A DNA stretch of 7,803 nt from Phycisphaerae bacterium (GTDB taxonomy: Bacteria; Planctomycetota; Phycisphaerae; UBA1845; Fen-1342): contig JALSRY010000693.1 of assembly GCA_026984555.1 (NCBI GenBank), positions 1 through 7,803 on the forward strand. The letters are read 5' to 3'. The notes below the pieces were generated by a model, which ran no database searches, had not been told where the DNA came from, and saw nothing but the letters and a program-made list of their open reading frames with translations. This document shows positions 1 to 5,606 of this stretch, piece after piece. A program made the translations under genes and the position numbers. Each line of letters opens with the position of its first letter. Positions within the stretch are counted from its first letter, which is position 1.

Positions 1-83
1 CCGCTTGTGGAGTCTTCCGCGAAGAGGTTGTGGCGGTCGGGCCGGAACCGCTTTCGCAAGTGGGTTGTGGCCGGGTGTCGGGG

Positions 84-95
84 CGTCCGCGGACG
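84..95. repeat. 12-bp perfect palindrome CGTCCGCGGACG
   Basis: CGTCCGCGGACG equals its own reverse complement. It ends 19 bp before the candidate -35 element of the first gene, a position suited to an operator. No matching regulator is recognised. As an RNA hairpin it would have a five-pair arm and a two-base centre, too tight to be a good terminator, and no T-run follows on the + strand. It could be chance in GC-rich DNA. Confidence 0.35.
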
Positions 96-114
96 TGGGA
101 AAAAACTGAACTTT

Positions 115-142
115 CCGACACGGACAGCGTACGTCCTATCAT
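115..142 (+). promoter_or_regulatory. Candidate sigma-70 promoter of the first DUF2934 gene
   Basis: A -10-like TATCAT at 137-142 (5 of 6 to TATAAT) lies 16 bp after a -35-like CCGACA at 115-120 (4 of 6 to TTGACA). Transcription would start near 149, giving a leader of about 15 nt that begins just before the Shine-Dalgarno GGGAGA (151-156). The surroundings are locally A/T-richer than the rest of the region, which supports the call. It is only a consensus match. Confidence 0.35.
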
Positions 143-164
143 CCACAAACGGGAGAACCTGACG

Positions 165-434
165 ATGACACGAGCGAAGAAAACCGTTTCGCGAAACGCG
201 ACCGCGTCGCGGAAAACCACGACCCGACGATCGGCCGCGTCCACCGGTCGCCGGTCGCGGACAACCGCCGGCCGGTCGCGGACGACGGCCGTATCGGCGG
301 CCGGGTTGGAAGAGCGGATTCGCGAGCGAGCGTATTACATCTACCTGGAACGCCGGGGCGCCGCGGGGGATCCGGTGGCCGACTGGCTCCAGGCCGAGAG
401 GGAAATACGGCAGACCCCGGCCCCTCACGACTGA
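165..434 (+). CDS. Small DUF2934 domain protein with basic low-complexity tail (copy A)
   Basis: The product is 89 residues. I chose the ATG at 165 because GGGAGA (151-156) sits 8 nt before it and the low-complexity basic tail starts there; a GTG at 30 would add 45 residues overlapping the candidate promoter. Residues 2-50 are rich in Lys, Arg, Ser, Thr and Ala, resembling histone-H1-like or other nucleic-acid-binding tails, and carry a heptad repeat encoded by a 21-bp DNA repeat. Residues 52-82 match the DUF2934 pattern: R-A-Y-Y-I-Y-L, then G-D-P-V-A-D-W-L and A-E-R-E. The family's function is unknown to me. A DNA- or RNA-associated role is inferred only from the tail. A paralogue follows 88 bp downstream. 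I am fairly sure the gene is real, given the conserved paralogous domain. Confidence 0.8.
   Translation: MTRAKKTVSRNATASRKTTTRRSAASTGRRSRTTAGRSRTTAVSAAGLEERIRERAYYIYLERRGAAGDPVADWLQAEREIRQTPAPHD
251..292 (+). repeat. Two tandem 21-bp units inside the first DUF2934 gene
   Basis: Units 251-271 and 272-292 match at 18 of 21 bases, including the shared 12-mer CCGGTCGCGGAC. The 21-bp period keeps frame and encodes repeated R-S-R-T-T-A heptads in the basic tail. This suggests the tail has grown by in-frame duplication. Confidence 0.6.
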
Positions 435-522
435 GTTCCCCCGCCGCTGCTGCGGTGTGGGAATAGGCGCGCCGGCCGGGTGGTTCCTGTCAGACGGTTG
501 GATTGCACGGAGGAATCAAGCT

Positions 523-789
523 ATGGCGCGCAGATTGCGGCCGGCACCCGTGTGCCTGCACAAACCACGCACCGCCAGGCATGCCGCCGACGGCGTCGTT
601 GTCACCAACTCCGTTCGGACTGTCACCGGACGCACCCAGCCCACGCGGCGCGAAATCGAACAGCGCGCATACTACATTTATCTCCAGCGCGGGGGGCGCG
701 GCGGGGATCCGGTCGCCGACTGGCTCCGGGCCGAACGCGAACTCCGCGAGGAGTTCCAGGCCCGGCATCGGTCGAGTCGGCGGGTTTGA
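523..789 (+). CDS. Small DUF2934 domain protein (copy B)
   Basis: The product is 88 residues. The ATG at 523 is chosen because GGAGGA (509-514) lies 8 nt upstream; a start at 457 lacks such a site. Residues 45-75 form the DUF2934 domain and are identical to copy A at 23 of 31 positions, with R-A-Y-Y-I-Y-L, G-D-P-V-A-D-W-L and A-E-R-E shared. The DNA is also similar across this part, as expected of a tandem duplication. The N-terminal 44 residues are Arg-rich with one Cys but are not alignable with the tail of copy A. The C-terminus adds a short charged tail (R-H-R-S-S-R-R-V). The biochemical function is unknown. It may be co-transcribed with copy A, since I see no clear promoter or terminator in the 88-bp gap. 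Confidence 0.75.
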   Translation: MARRLRPAPVCLHKPRTARHAADGVVVTNSVRTVTGRTQPTRREIEQRAYYIYLQRGGRGGDPVADWLRAERELREEFQARHRSSRRV

Positions 790-861
790 ATCACCTCCGC
801 TCGAAGCCCACGCCGGTGTCTGACGGCCCATCTCCCTGCTCGATCGCGCGGGGCGAGCGCA

Positions 862-890
862 TGCGCGCCTTGCGGTTTTCGCGGTGCGCA
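862..890 (+). other. Hairpin: 8-bp stem with 3-bp upper stem
   Basis: TGCGCGCC (862-869) pairs with GGTGCGCA (883-890) through eight pairs, one of them G-T. After a two-base bulge, GCG (872-874) pairs with CGC (880-882) around a GTTTT loop. There is no T-tract after the stem, so it is not a standard intrinsic terminator. It overlaps the 10-bp palindrome GCGCATGCGC at 857-866. It could end the DUF2934 transcript or belong to a structured RNA. Confidence 0.4.
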
Positions 891-913
891 GCCGATCGTG
901 GCAGGCGCGCTCG

Positions 914-950
914 GCATCCTGGGGTGTAGGCGGCGCCTTTCCCGGGATGC
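914..950 (+). other. Long hairpin: 11-bp stem with inner stem-loop
   Basis: Positions 914-924 pair with 940-950 without a gap: GCATCC with GGATGC, a T-G wobble (920/944), GGG with CCC, and a G-T wobble (924/940). Inside, GGC (929-931) can pair with GCC (935-937). This is the strongest inverted repeat in the gene-poor region. Both wobbles pair only in the + strand RNA sense, so a + strand transcript is favoured. No T-run follows. Function unknown. Confidence 0.45.
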
Positions 951-969
951 GTTGGGGCATATCAGTCAG

Positions 970-990
970 CCGCGGGCGTGAGCCCCGCGG
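970..990. repeat. REP-like GC hairpin
   Basis: CCGCGGGC (970-977), a GTGA loop (978-981) and GCCCCGCGG (982-990) form an eight-pair stem with one bulged C. Compact intergenic palindromes of this kind (CCGCGGGC, four-base loop, GCCCGCGG) remind me of dispersed repeats in planctomycete genomes, but that is recollection. Only one copy is in this window, so a dispersed-repeat identity cannot be shown here. Confidence 0.35.
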
Positions 991-1474
991 GCGAGAATTG
1001 CGCCATCGCTCGCACCCGACCGGAAAACGCCGGCGGCTCCCGAGGTTTTTCGATTGTTTTCTCGCGTCGTGAGGGCTGGTCGCCCTCGACGGCCGTGCAC
1101 GTCGCAGCCGGTGCCCGCACCGCCCGGTGGTGGCTGGTCTTCCGGCCTTGGTCAGCGGGGTGGCAGGTTCGACCGGGGGTTTCCGCAAAAAGCGCGACAC
1201 GCCCCCGCGGGTGGCGGCTTGCTTTTGGTACGCCGAGCCGAAAGAATATGGGGCAGTCCGCAGCCGGGTTCGGCCGGCGGTACGGGGTGGGGATCGATCG
1301 CCGGCGGCGAGGTTCGGCGGCGGTTTACGGCGAGGAACCGCGGGGCCGGGGCGAGAAGTGGCCGGTGCGGGGGCGCTTCGCGGATGCAAACAGGCGATTT
1401 CGGTCGGCGGTGGGGGGACGCCGGTTCGTGCGGAAGATCGCGGCGCCGCTGGTGCCGCGCCTCGAGGGTGGTTG

Positions 1475-3214
1475 ATGGCTCGACGTCGGAAGAAACTCGG
1501 CGAAATCCTGGTCAGTTGGGAAAAGCTCGATCCGAACGCGCTGGCCGATGCCATCGCGTATGCGTCGGAGCACGGCAAGCGCATCGGCGAGGCCCTGGTC
1601 GAGCTCGAACTGGTCGCCGAGGAGGACGTGACCAAGGCGTTGGCGACGCAATTCGACCTCGAGTACGTCGATCTCGATAAGAACGTGGTCGTGCCCGCGG
1701 TGCTCGAGCTGTTGCCGCAAGAGCTGGTGATGCGGCACACGATCATTCCCATGAGCCAGGAGGGCAACCGGCTCAAGATCATCATCCACGATCCGCTCGA
1801 TCTCGAATTGCTGGACATGCTGCGGTTCCGGCTGAACATGGAGATCGACACGGCGCTGGCGCCCAAGAGCAAGATCCAGCGATTCATCGACACGTTTCTG
1901 AACCGTTCGGTCGATGCGAGCATGGACGAGGCGATCGAGGAGATCGACCGCGACGCCGACCTGCTCCGCGACGAACAGACGGCGATGAAGAAGGCGCGGA
2001 TCAAGGGGGAGGAAGCGGACGCGCCGGTCGTCAAGCTGATCAACCTGATCATCAACGAGGCGGTGCGGATGCGGGCGTCGGACATTCACATCGAGCCGAT
2101 GGCCGACCGCGTGCGGGTACGCTACCGCGTGGACGGCGTGTGTATCGTGCGCGACAACATCCCCAAGGGCATGCAAAACGCCGTGCTCGCTCGTCTCAAG
2201 ATCATGTCGGGCATCGACATCGCCGAGAAACGCTTGCCCCAGGACGGCCGGATCAAGATGCGCATCGGCAAGCAGAACATCGACTTCCGTGTCAGCTCCC
2301 TGCCGGCGTACCACGGCGAGAGCGTCGTGTTGCGTATCCTGCGGCCCGATTCGGTCAACATCGGCATCATGGGGCTGGGTTTCGAGCAGGACGATTACGA
2401 CCGGTTCAAGCGGATCATCCGCCAGCCCAACGGCATTTTCCTCGTCACCGGGCCGACCGGTTCGGGCAAGACCACCACGCTCTACGCCGCGCTCCAGGAG
2501 TTGAACCGCCCGGACAAGAAGATCATCACGGCGGAGGATCCGGTCGAGTACAACTTCACGGGCATGAACCAGTGCCAGGTGCGCGAGGACATCGGGCTGT
2601 CTTTCGCGAGGATTCTCCGCGCGATGCTGCGTCAGGCCCCCAACATCATCCTGGTCGGCGAGATTCGTGACCGCGAGGTGGGCGAGGTCGCGATCCAGGC
2701 GGCCCTCACCGGCCACCTGGTATTCAGCACGCTGCACACCAACGACGCCCCCAGCGCCATCGCGCGTCTGATCGACATGGGCATCAAGCCGTTCCTGGTC
2801 GCGTCGTCGATCCAGGCGATCATGGCCCAGCGGCTGATCCGGATCATCTGCCCGGAGTGCAAGGAGATCGACCCGGCACCCGACAAGTTCATCCTGCGCA
2901 TGCTCGGCATCACCGATGCCGACCTGGAAGGCAAACACGTGTACCGCGGGGCGGGTTGCCAGCGATGCACCGGTACGGGCTATCGCGGCCGGCAAGGCAT
3001 CTTCGAGATGCTCGAAATGAACAACGAGCTGCGCGAGCTGGCCTTCAAACGCGCGCCGACCAACCAGTTGCGCCGGGCCGCCCGCGCCGGCGGGATGCGC
3101 AGCCTGCTCGAAGACGGCAAGCTCAAGATCCTGCGCGGCGTCACCACGCCGGACGAGGTGGCCCGGATCACGCAGGAAGAAGGTATGGTCGCGATCGAGG
3201 AAGAAGTCGAGTAG
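1475..3214 (+). CDS. pilB: Type IV pilus assembly (extension) ATPase PilB, GspE/PulE family
   Basis: Cytoplasmic hexameric ATPase that powers pilin assembly at the inner-membrane base of the type IV pilus. It has 579 residues, normal for the family. The ATG at 1475 is chosen because GAGGG (1464-1468) precedes it by 6 nt and the conserved N-terminal domain begins at once; the frame stays open upstream to a GTG at 1127, but that part resembles nothing. Residues 7-59 carry two MshEN/T2SSE_N-type repeats (K7-A30 and R36-Q59). The motor core follows: Walker A GPTGSGKT at 326-333, Asp box with E354-D355, Walker B region with catalytic-type E396 in L-V-G-E-I-R-D, and His box G413-H414 with H421. A zinc-type tetracysteine lies at C459/C462 and C495/C498. 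GspE of a type II secretion system is the alternative; the adjacent pilT favours PilB. The sequence before Walker B reads R-Q-A-P-N instead of the usual R-Q-D-P-D. Confidence 0.93.
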   Translation: MARRRKKLGEILVSWEKLDPNALADAIAYASEHGKRIGEALVELELVAEEDVTKALATQFDLEYVDLDKNVVVPAVLELLPQELVMRHTIIPMSQEGNRLKIIIHDPLDLELLDMLRFRLNMEIDTALAPKSKIQRFIDTFLNRSVDASMDEAIEEIDRDADLLRDEQTAMKKARIKGEEADAPVVKLINLIINEAVRMRASDIHIEPMADRVRVRYRVDGVCIVRDNIPKGMQNAVLARLKIMSGIDIAEKRLPQDGRIKMRIGKQNIDFRVSSLPAYHGESVVLRILRPDSVNIGIMGLGFEQDDYDRFKRIIRQPNGIFLVTGPTGSGKTTTLYAALQELNRPDKKIITAEDPVEYNFTGMNQCQVREDIGLSFARILRAMLRQAPNIILVGEIRDREVGEVAIQAALTGHLVFSTLHTNDAPSAIARLIDMGIKPFLVASSIQAIMAQRLIRIICPECKEIDPAPDKFILRMLGITDADLEGKHVYRGAGCQRCTGTGYRGRQGIFEMLEMNNELRELAFKRAPTNQLRRAARAGGMRSLLEDGKLKILRGVTTPDEVARITQEEGMVAIEEEVE

Positions 3215-3254
3215 TTGGACCCCGGCCCGGGCCACGCTGACGCCCTGGCCAGCT

Positions 3255-3260
3255 AAGGAG
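3255..3260 (+). promoter_or_regulatory. Shine-Dalgarno AAGGAG supporting a GTG start for pilT
   Basis: AAGGAG lies 5 nt before the GTG at 3266. It decides the start, since the PilT N-terminal domain begins directly after it and no ATG is as well placed. The 51-bp pilB-pilT gap also holds a modest GGCCA/TGGCC inverted repeat (3230-3234 with 3246-3250), with no clear promoter. Confidence 0.7.
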
Positions 3261-3265
3261 CACCG

Positions 3266-4423
3266 GTGGCAACCGTACACATCGACCGATTGTTGGAAAC
3301 GTGCATTCGTCTGGACGCATCGGATATTCACTTGCACGTCGGGCGGCCGCCGGTGTTGAGGCTCAGCGGCCGGCTGCGCAGCCTCGAAACGAAGGTGCTC
3401 GAACCCGAAGACACCGTTGCGTTGATGAAGTCCATCACGCCCGAGCGCAACCAGCAGGAGTTTCAGGAAGAGGGCGGGACCGACTTCGGCTTCGCGTTCG
3501 GCGACAAGGGGCGCTTTCGCGTCGCGGTCTTTCGGGCCAAGGGCAACGTCTCGATCGTCCTGCGTCTGATCCCCTCGCGGATTCTGACATTCGAGGAGAT
3601 CGGGCTGCCGCCGATCGTCAAGGCGTTGTGCCGGCGGCCGCGTGGCCTGTTTCTCGTGACCGGGCCGACGGGATCGGGCAAGACGACCACGCTGGCGACC
3701 ATGCTCGACTACATCAACCGGAATTTCGATCGACACATCATCACGATCGAAGATCCGATCGAGTATTACCATCCGCACCACAAGTCGGTGTTTACGCAGC
3801 GGGAAGTCGGCGTGGATGTCCCGAGTTTCGCGGAGGCGTTGCGCCGGGCCCTGCGCCAGGATCCCGACGTCATTCTGGTCGGTGAGATGCGTGACCTCGA
3901 GACGATGGAATCGGCCATTCGCGCCGCCGAGACCGGCCACCTGGTGTTCGCCACGCTCCACACGACCGGTGCCCAAGGCACGATCAACCGAATCATCGAC
4001 GCGTTCCCGGTGGCCCAGCAGGAGCAGATCCGCGTACAGCTCAGTACGACGCTGATCGCGGTGCTCTCGCAGGTGTTGTTGCCGAGAATGGGCACGAGCG
4101 GGCGATTGGCGGCGTACGAGTTCCTGCTGACCACGCCCGCCATCTGCAACCTGATTCGCGAGAACAAGACCTATCGTATCGACTCGAGCATCCAGACCGG
4201 CAAGAAATTCGGGATGCAGCTTCTCGATGAGCACCTGTGGCGGCTCTATGACCAAGGTCTTGTCGCGGGCGAGGAGTGCCTCGAAAAAGCGCGTTTCCCC
4301 GCGGAGTTTCAGGCCAAGATGGACGCCAAGGCCCGCGGTCAGGCCGGCGCGGGCGGCCTGATGGCCAAGCCCGACCAGTTGGCCGACCAACAACAGAAAG
4401 AAGACGAGGACGAGAAGAAGTAG
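3266..4423 (+). CDS. pilT: Type IV pilus retraction ATPase PilT (twitching motility)
   Basis: Hexameric ATPase that drives pilus depolymerisation and thus twitching, opposing PilB. It has 385 residues, slightly long for PilT; the excess is a C-terminal tail from about residue 355, rich in Ala, Gly, Gln, Asp, Glu and Lys. The N-terminal domain has D-A-S-D-I-H-L at 17-23, typical of PilT. Core motifs: Walker A GPTGSGKT at 133-140, Asp box I-T-I-E-D-P-I-E-Y with E162-D163, Walker B D-V-I-L-V-G-E with E207 followed by M-R-D-L-E-T, and His box G224-H225 with H232. The PilT hallmark A-I-R-N-L-I-R-E is present as A-I-C-N-L-I-R-E at 292-299, with Cys294 in place of Arg. The tetracysteine zinc motif of PilB is absent, as expected. 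It sits 51 bp after pilB and is probably co-transcribed. PilU is a less likely alternative. The next gene is not pilC. Confidence 0.93.
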   Translation: MATVHIDRLLETCIRLDASDIHLHVGRPPVLRLSGRLRSLETKVLEPEDTVALMKSITPERNQQEFQEEGGTDFGFAFGDKGRFRVAVFRAKGNVSIVLRLIPSRILTFEEIGLPPIVKALCRRPRGLFLVTGPTGSGKTTTLATMLDYINRNFDRHIITIEDPIEYYHPHHKSVFTQREVGVDVPSFAEALRRALRQDPDVILVGEMRDLETMESAIRAAETGHLVFATLHTTGAQGTINRIIDAFPVAQQEQIRVQLSTTLIAVLSQVLLPRMGTSGRLAAYEFLLTTPAICNLIRENKTYRIDSSIQTGKKFGMQLLDEHLWRLYDQGLVAGEECLEKARFPAEFQAKMDAKARGQAGAGGLMAKPDQLADQQQKEDEDEKK

Positions 4424-4583
4424 CCTCGGCCGCGCTCCCGGTGTGCCTTCCGGCCGCCGCCTGCGCCGGTCTCGTCGGTGCGGGTACGCAAAGCGGGAGA
4501 GATGAGGCGGCCGGTTCGCGCTACAACTCGATTGGCATCAGTCGGCGGCGCACGGCGTCGCCACCCGAGCGTGCGGAGTATCC
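4424..4583. other. pilT-trxB intergenic region with a leader hairpin
   Basis: This 160-bp gap has no supported gene. GGCGGCG (4544-4550) pairs with CGTCGCC (4556-4562) around a CACGG loop through seven pairs, one G-T. It stands 12 nt before the GGAG (4575-4578) that serves trxB. TACAAC at 4522-4527 is a possible -10, but nothing like a -35 stands 16-18 bp upstream. The gap is long enough for trxB to have its own promoter; I see no clear terminator after pilT. Confidence 0.35.
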
Positions 4584-5552
4584 ATGAGTACGGAAAAAGT
4601 TGTCGTGATCGGTTCCGGGCCGGCGGGGCTCACCGCCGCCATCTACGCGGCACGGGCGGCGCTTCGTCCGCTGGTGGTGGAAGGGTTCAATGCGGGTGGG
4701 CTGATCCCGGGCGGGCAGCTCATGTTCACGACCGAGGTCGAGAATTTTCCCGGTTTTCCCGAGGGCATCACCGGCCCGAAGCTGATGAAGGCCTTTCGCG
4801 ATCAGGCCGAGCGGTTCGGTACGCGCTTCATCCGCGAGGACGTGTCCGAGGTGGACTTCAGCCGGCGTCCGTTCGTGCTGCGCAGCGACGAGCACACGAT
4901 CGAAACCCATGCCGTGATCGTGGCCACCGGGGCGCGGGCCAACTGGCTCGGGCTCGAGAACGAACAGCGGTTGGCCCAGAGCGGCGGCGGCGTCTCGGCT
5001 TGTGCCGTCTGTGACGGAGCCATGCCGGCGTACCGCGGACAGGAGCTGGTCATCGTCGGCGGCGGCGACTCGGCCATCGAGGAGGGGGCCTACCTCACGA
5101 AGTTCGCCAGCAAGGTCCACTTGATCCACCGGCGCGACCAGTTGCGGGCGTCCAAGGCGATGCAGCAACGCTTCTTCAAGCTCGTCGAGGAGGGCAAGAT
5201 CGTACCCCACTGGAACCAGGTGGTGGTCGATGTGCTCGGCGAGTCGTCCGTCACCGCGGTCAAGCTCAAGAACGTCAAGACCGGCGAAATCACCGAGCTG
5301 CCCTGCCGCGGGATGTTCGTCGCGATCGGCCACACCCCCAACACGGATATCCTCAAGGGACAGGTCGAGCTCGAGGACAACGGCTACGTGAGGCTCACGC
5401 GGCCGGGCAGCACCTGCACGAGCGTGGAGGGGGTCTTCGCCGCCGGCGATGTCGCCGACCACACCTACCGCCAGGCGATCACGGCCGCCGGCTCGGGCTG
5501 TATGGCGGCGCTGGACGCCGAACGCTGGCTGGCGGCACAGGGGGTCGAGTAG
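4584..5552 (+). CDS. trxB: Thioredoxin-disulfide reductase
   Basis: Cytosolic FAD enzyme that passes electrons from NADPH to thioredoxin, keeping the thiol pool reduced. The 322 residues match the low-molecular-weight bacterial class. The FAD-binding Rossmann motif G-S-G-P-A-G is at 10-15, followed by G-G-Q-L-M-F-T-T and E-N-F-P-G-F. The redox-active CAVC lies at 140-143, followed by D-G-A. The NADPH site shows G-G-G-D-S-A at 159-164 and H-R-R-D-x-x-R-A at 182-189, whose arginines fit NADPH rather than NADH. The C-terminal FAD motif reads A-A-G-D-V-A-D, then R-Q-A-I-T-A-A-G-S-G-C. The start has GGAG 5 nt upstream. All catalytic residues are present. No thioredoxin gene is in the window, and the adjacent pilus and ABC genes are not obvious partners. 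A ferredoxin- or flavin-dependent relative is unlikely given the intact HRRD motif. Confidence 0.95.
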   Translation: MSTEKVVVIGSGPAGLTAAIYAARAALRPLVVEGFNAGGLIPGGQLMFTTEVENFPGFPEGITGPKLMKAFRDQAERFGTRFIREDVSEVDFSRRPFVLRSDEHTIETHAVIVATGARANWLGLENEQRLAQSGGGVSACAVCDGAMPAYRGQELVIVGGGDSAIEEGAYLTKFASKVHLIHRRDQLRASKAMQQRFFKLVEEGKIVPHWNQVVVDVLGESSVTAVKLKNVKTGEITELPCRGMFVAIGHTPNTDILKGQVELEDNGYVRLTRPGSTCTSVEGVFAAGDVADHTYRQAITAAGSGCMAALDAERWLAAQGVE

Positions 5553-5558
5553 CCCCGA

Positions 5559-5594
5559 GGCCGCGCGTGGCGAACCCGGGGGGTTGCCGCGGCC
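5559..5594 (+). other. Strong hairpin between trxB and the ABC ATPase gene
   Basis: GGCCGCG (5559-5565) pairs with CGCGGCC (5588-5594) through seven G-C pairs. Above a 5' bulge, 5570-5577 pairs with 5581-5587 (GC, bulged G, AACCC with GGGTTGC) around a GGG loop. It begins 7 bp after the trxB stop and ends one base before the GAGAGAGG (5596-5603) of the next gene. Without a T-run it is not a standard terminator. It may protect the trxB message or limit read-through or translation initiation downstream. Confidence 0.45.
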
Positions 5595-5606
5595 CGAGAG
5601 AGGCGC

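Larger units (their letters stand above)
1..164. other. Upstream region, no assignable gene
   Basis: This is sequence before the first convincing start codon. Forward frame 1 is open from the window edge to a TGA at 160-162, frame 2 to a TGA at 107-109, and frame 3 runs into the first gene. The end of an upstream gene could therefore lie here, but none of the three translations resembles a family I know. The hexamer TTGTGG occurs at 5-10, 28-33 and 65-70, the last two inside a 9-bp direct repeat GGTTGTGGC. The 12-bp palindrome and candidate promoter are listed separately. Confidence 0.4.
790..1474. other. Long gene-poor region upstream of pilB with several hairpins
   Basis: No convincing gene lies here in about 685 bp. 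Open frames exist on both strands, but their translations are Arg/Gly/Pro/Ala-rich and lack a good Shine-Dalgarno or a familiar domain, as expected from GC-rich DNA. Strong inverted repeats cluster at 862-890, 914-950 and 970-990 (listed separately). Weaker ones are GCGAG/CTCGC at 991-1013, CGGGGG/CCCCCG at 1174-1207, GCCGG/CCGGC at 1263-1278 and GCGGTT/AACCGC at 1320-1341. A poor sigma-70-like pair, TTGCTT (1219-1224) and AAGAAT (1242-1247) with 17-bp spacing, might drive pilB. A TTTTT run at 1046-1050 has no strong stem directly before it. Confidence 0.5.

Noticed and set aside
139..147. DnaA-box-like TCATCCACA (8 of 9) with three nearby TTGTGG hexamers, suggesting an origin
   Set aside because: Only one near-match is present, the other sites share little beyond CCACA, there is no AT-rich unwinding region, and no dnaA, dnaN or parAB gene is visible.
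852..879. Intrinsic terminator after the second DUF2934 gene (GGCG/CGCC stem then TTTT)
   Set aside because: The stem has only four outer pairs plus two, and the T-run starts 6 nt after it. The alternative 862-890 hairpin is stronger and places the T-run in its loop.
1211..1230. Sigma-54 promoter upstream of pilB (TGGCGGCTTGCTT)
   Set aside because: The GG and GC elements are 6 bp apart instead of 10, and no other match occurs nearby.
1380..1435. GEMM (c-di-GMP) riboswitch upstream of pilB, prompted by GCAAAC and GGGACGC
   Set aside because: The conserved GACGCAAAGC segment and the expected P1 pairing are missing and the spacing is wrong.
490..2085. Antisense open frame across the gene-poor region and into pilB
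   Set aside because: It is low-complexity Arg/Pro/Ser/Ala with no domain, and it crosses confirmed + strand genes on both sides.
2849..2968. PilB Cys pairs as a separate zinc-finger or redox module
   Set aside because: The C-x2-C...C-x2-C arrangement is a normal part of GspE/PilB ATPases.
4276..4587. Small + strand open frame spanning the pilT end and the trxB leader
   Set aside because: It overlaps pilT out of frame, lacks a Shine-Dalgarno, and its composition is Arg/Gly/Ala-rich like other shadow frames.
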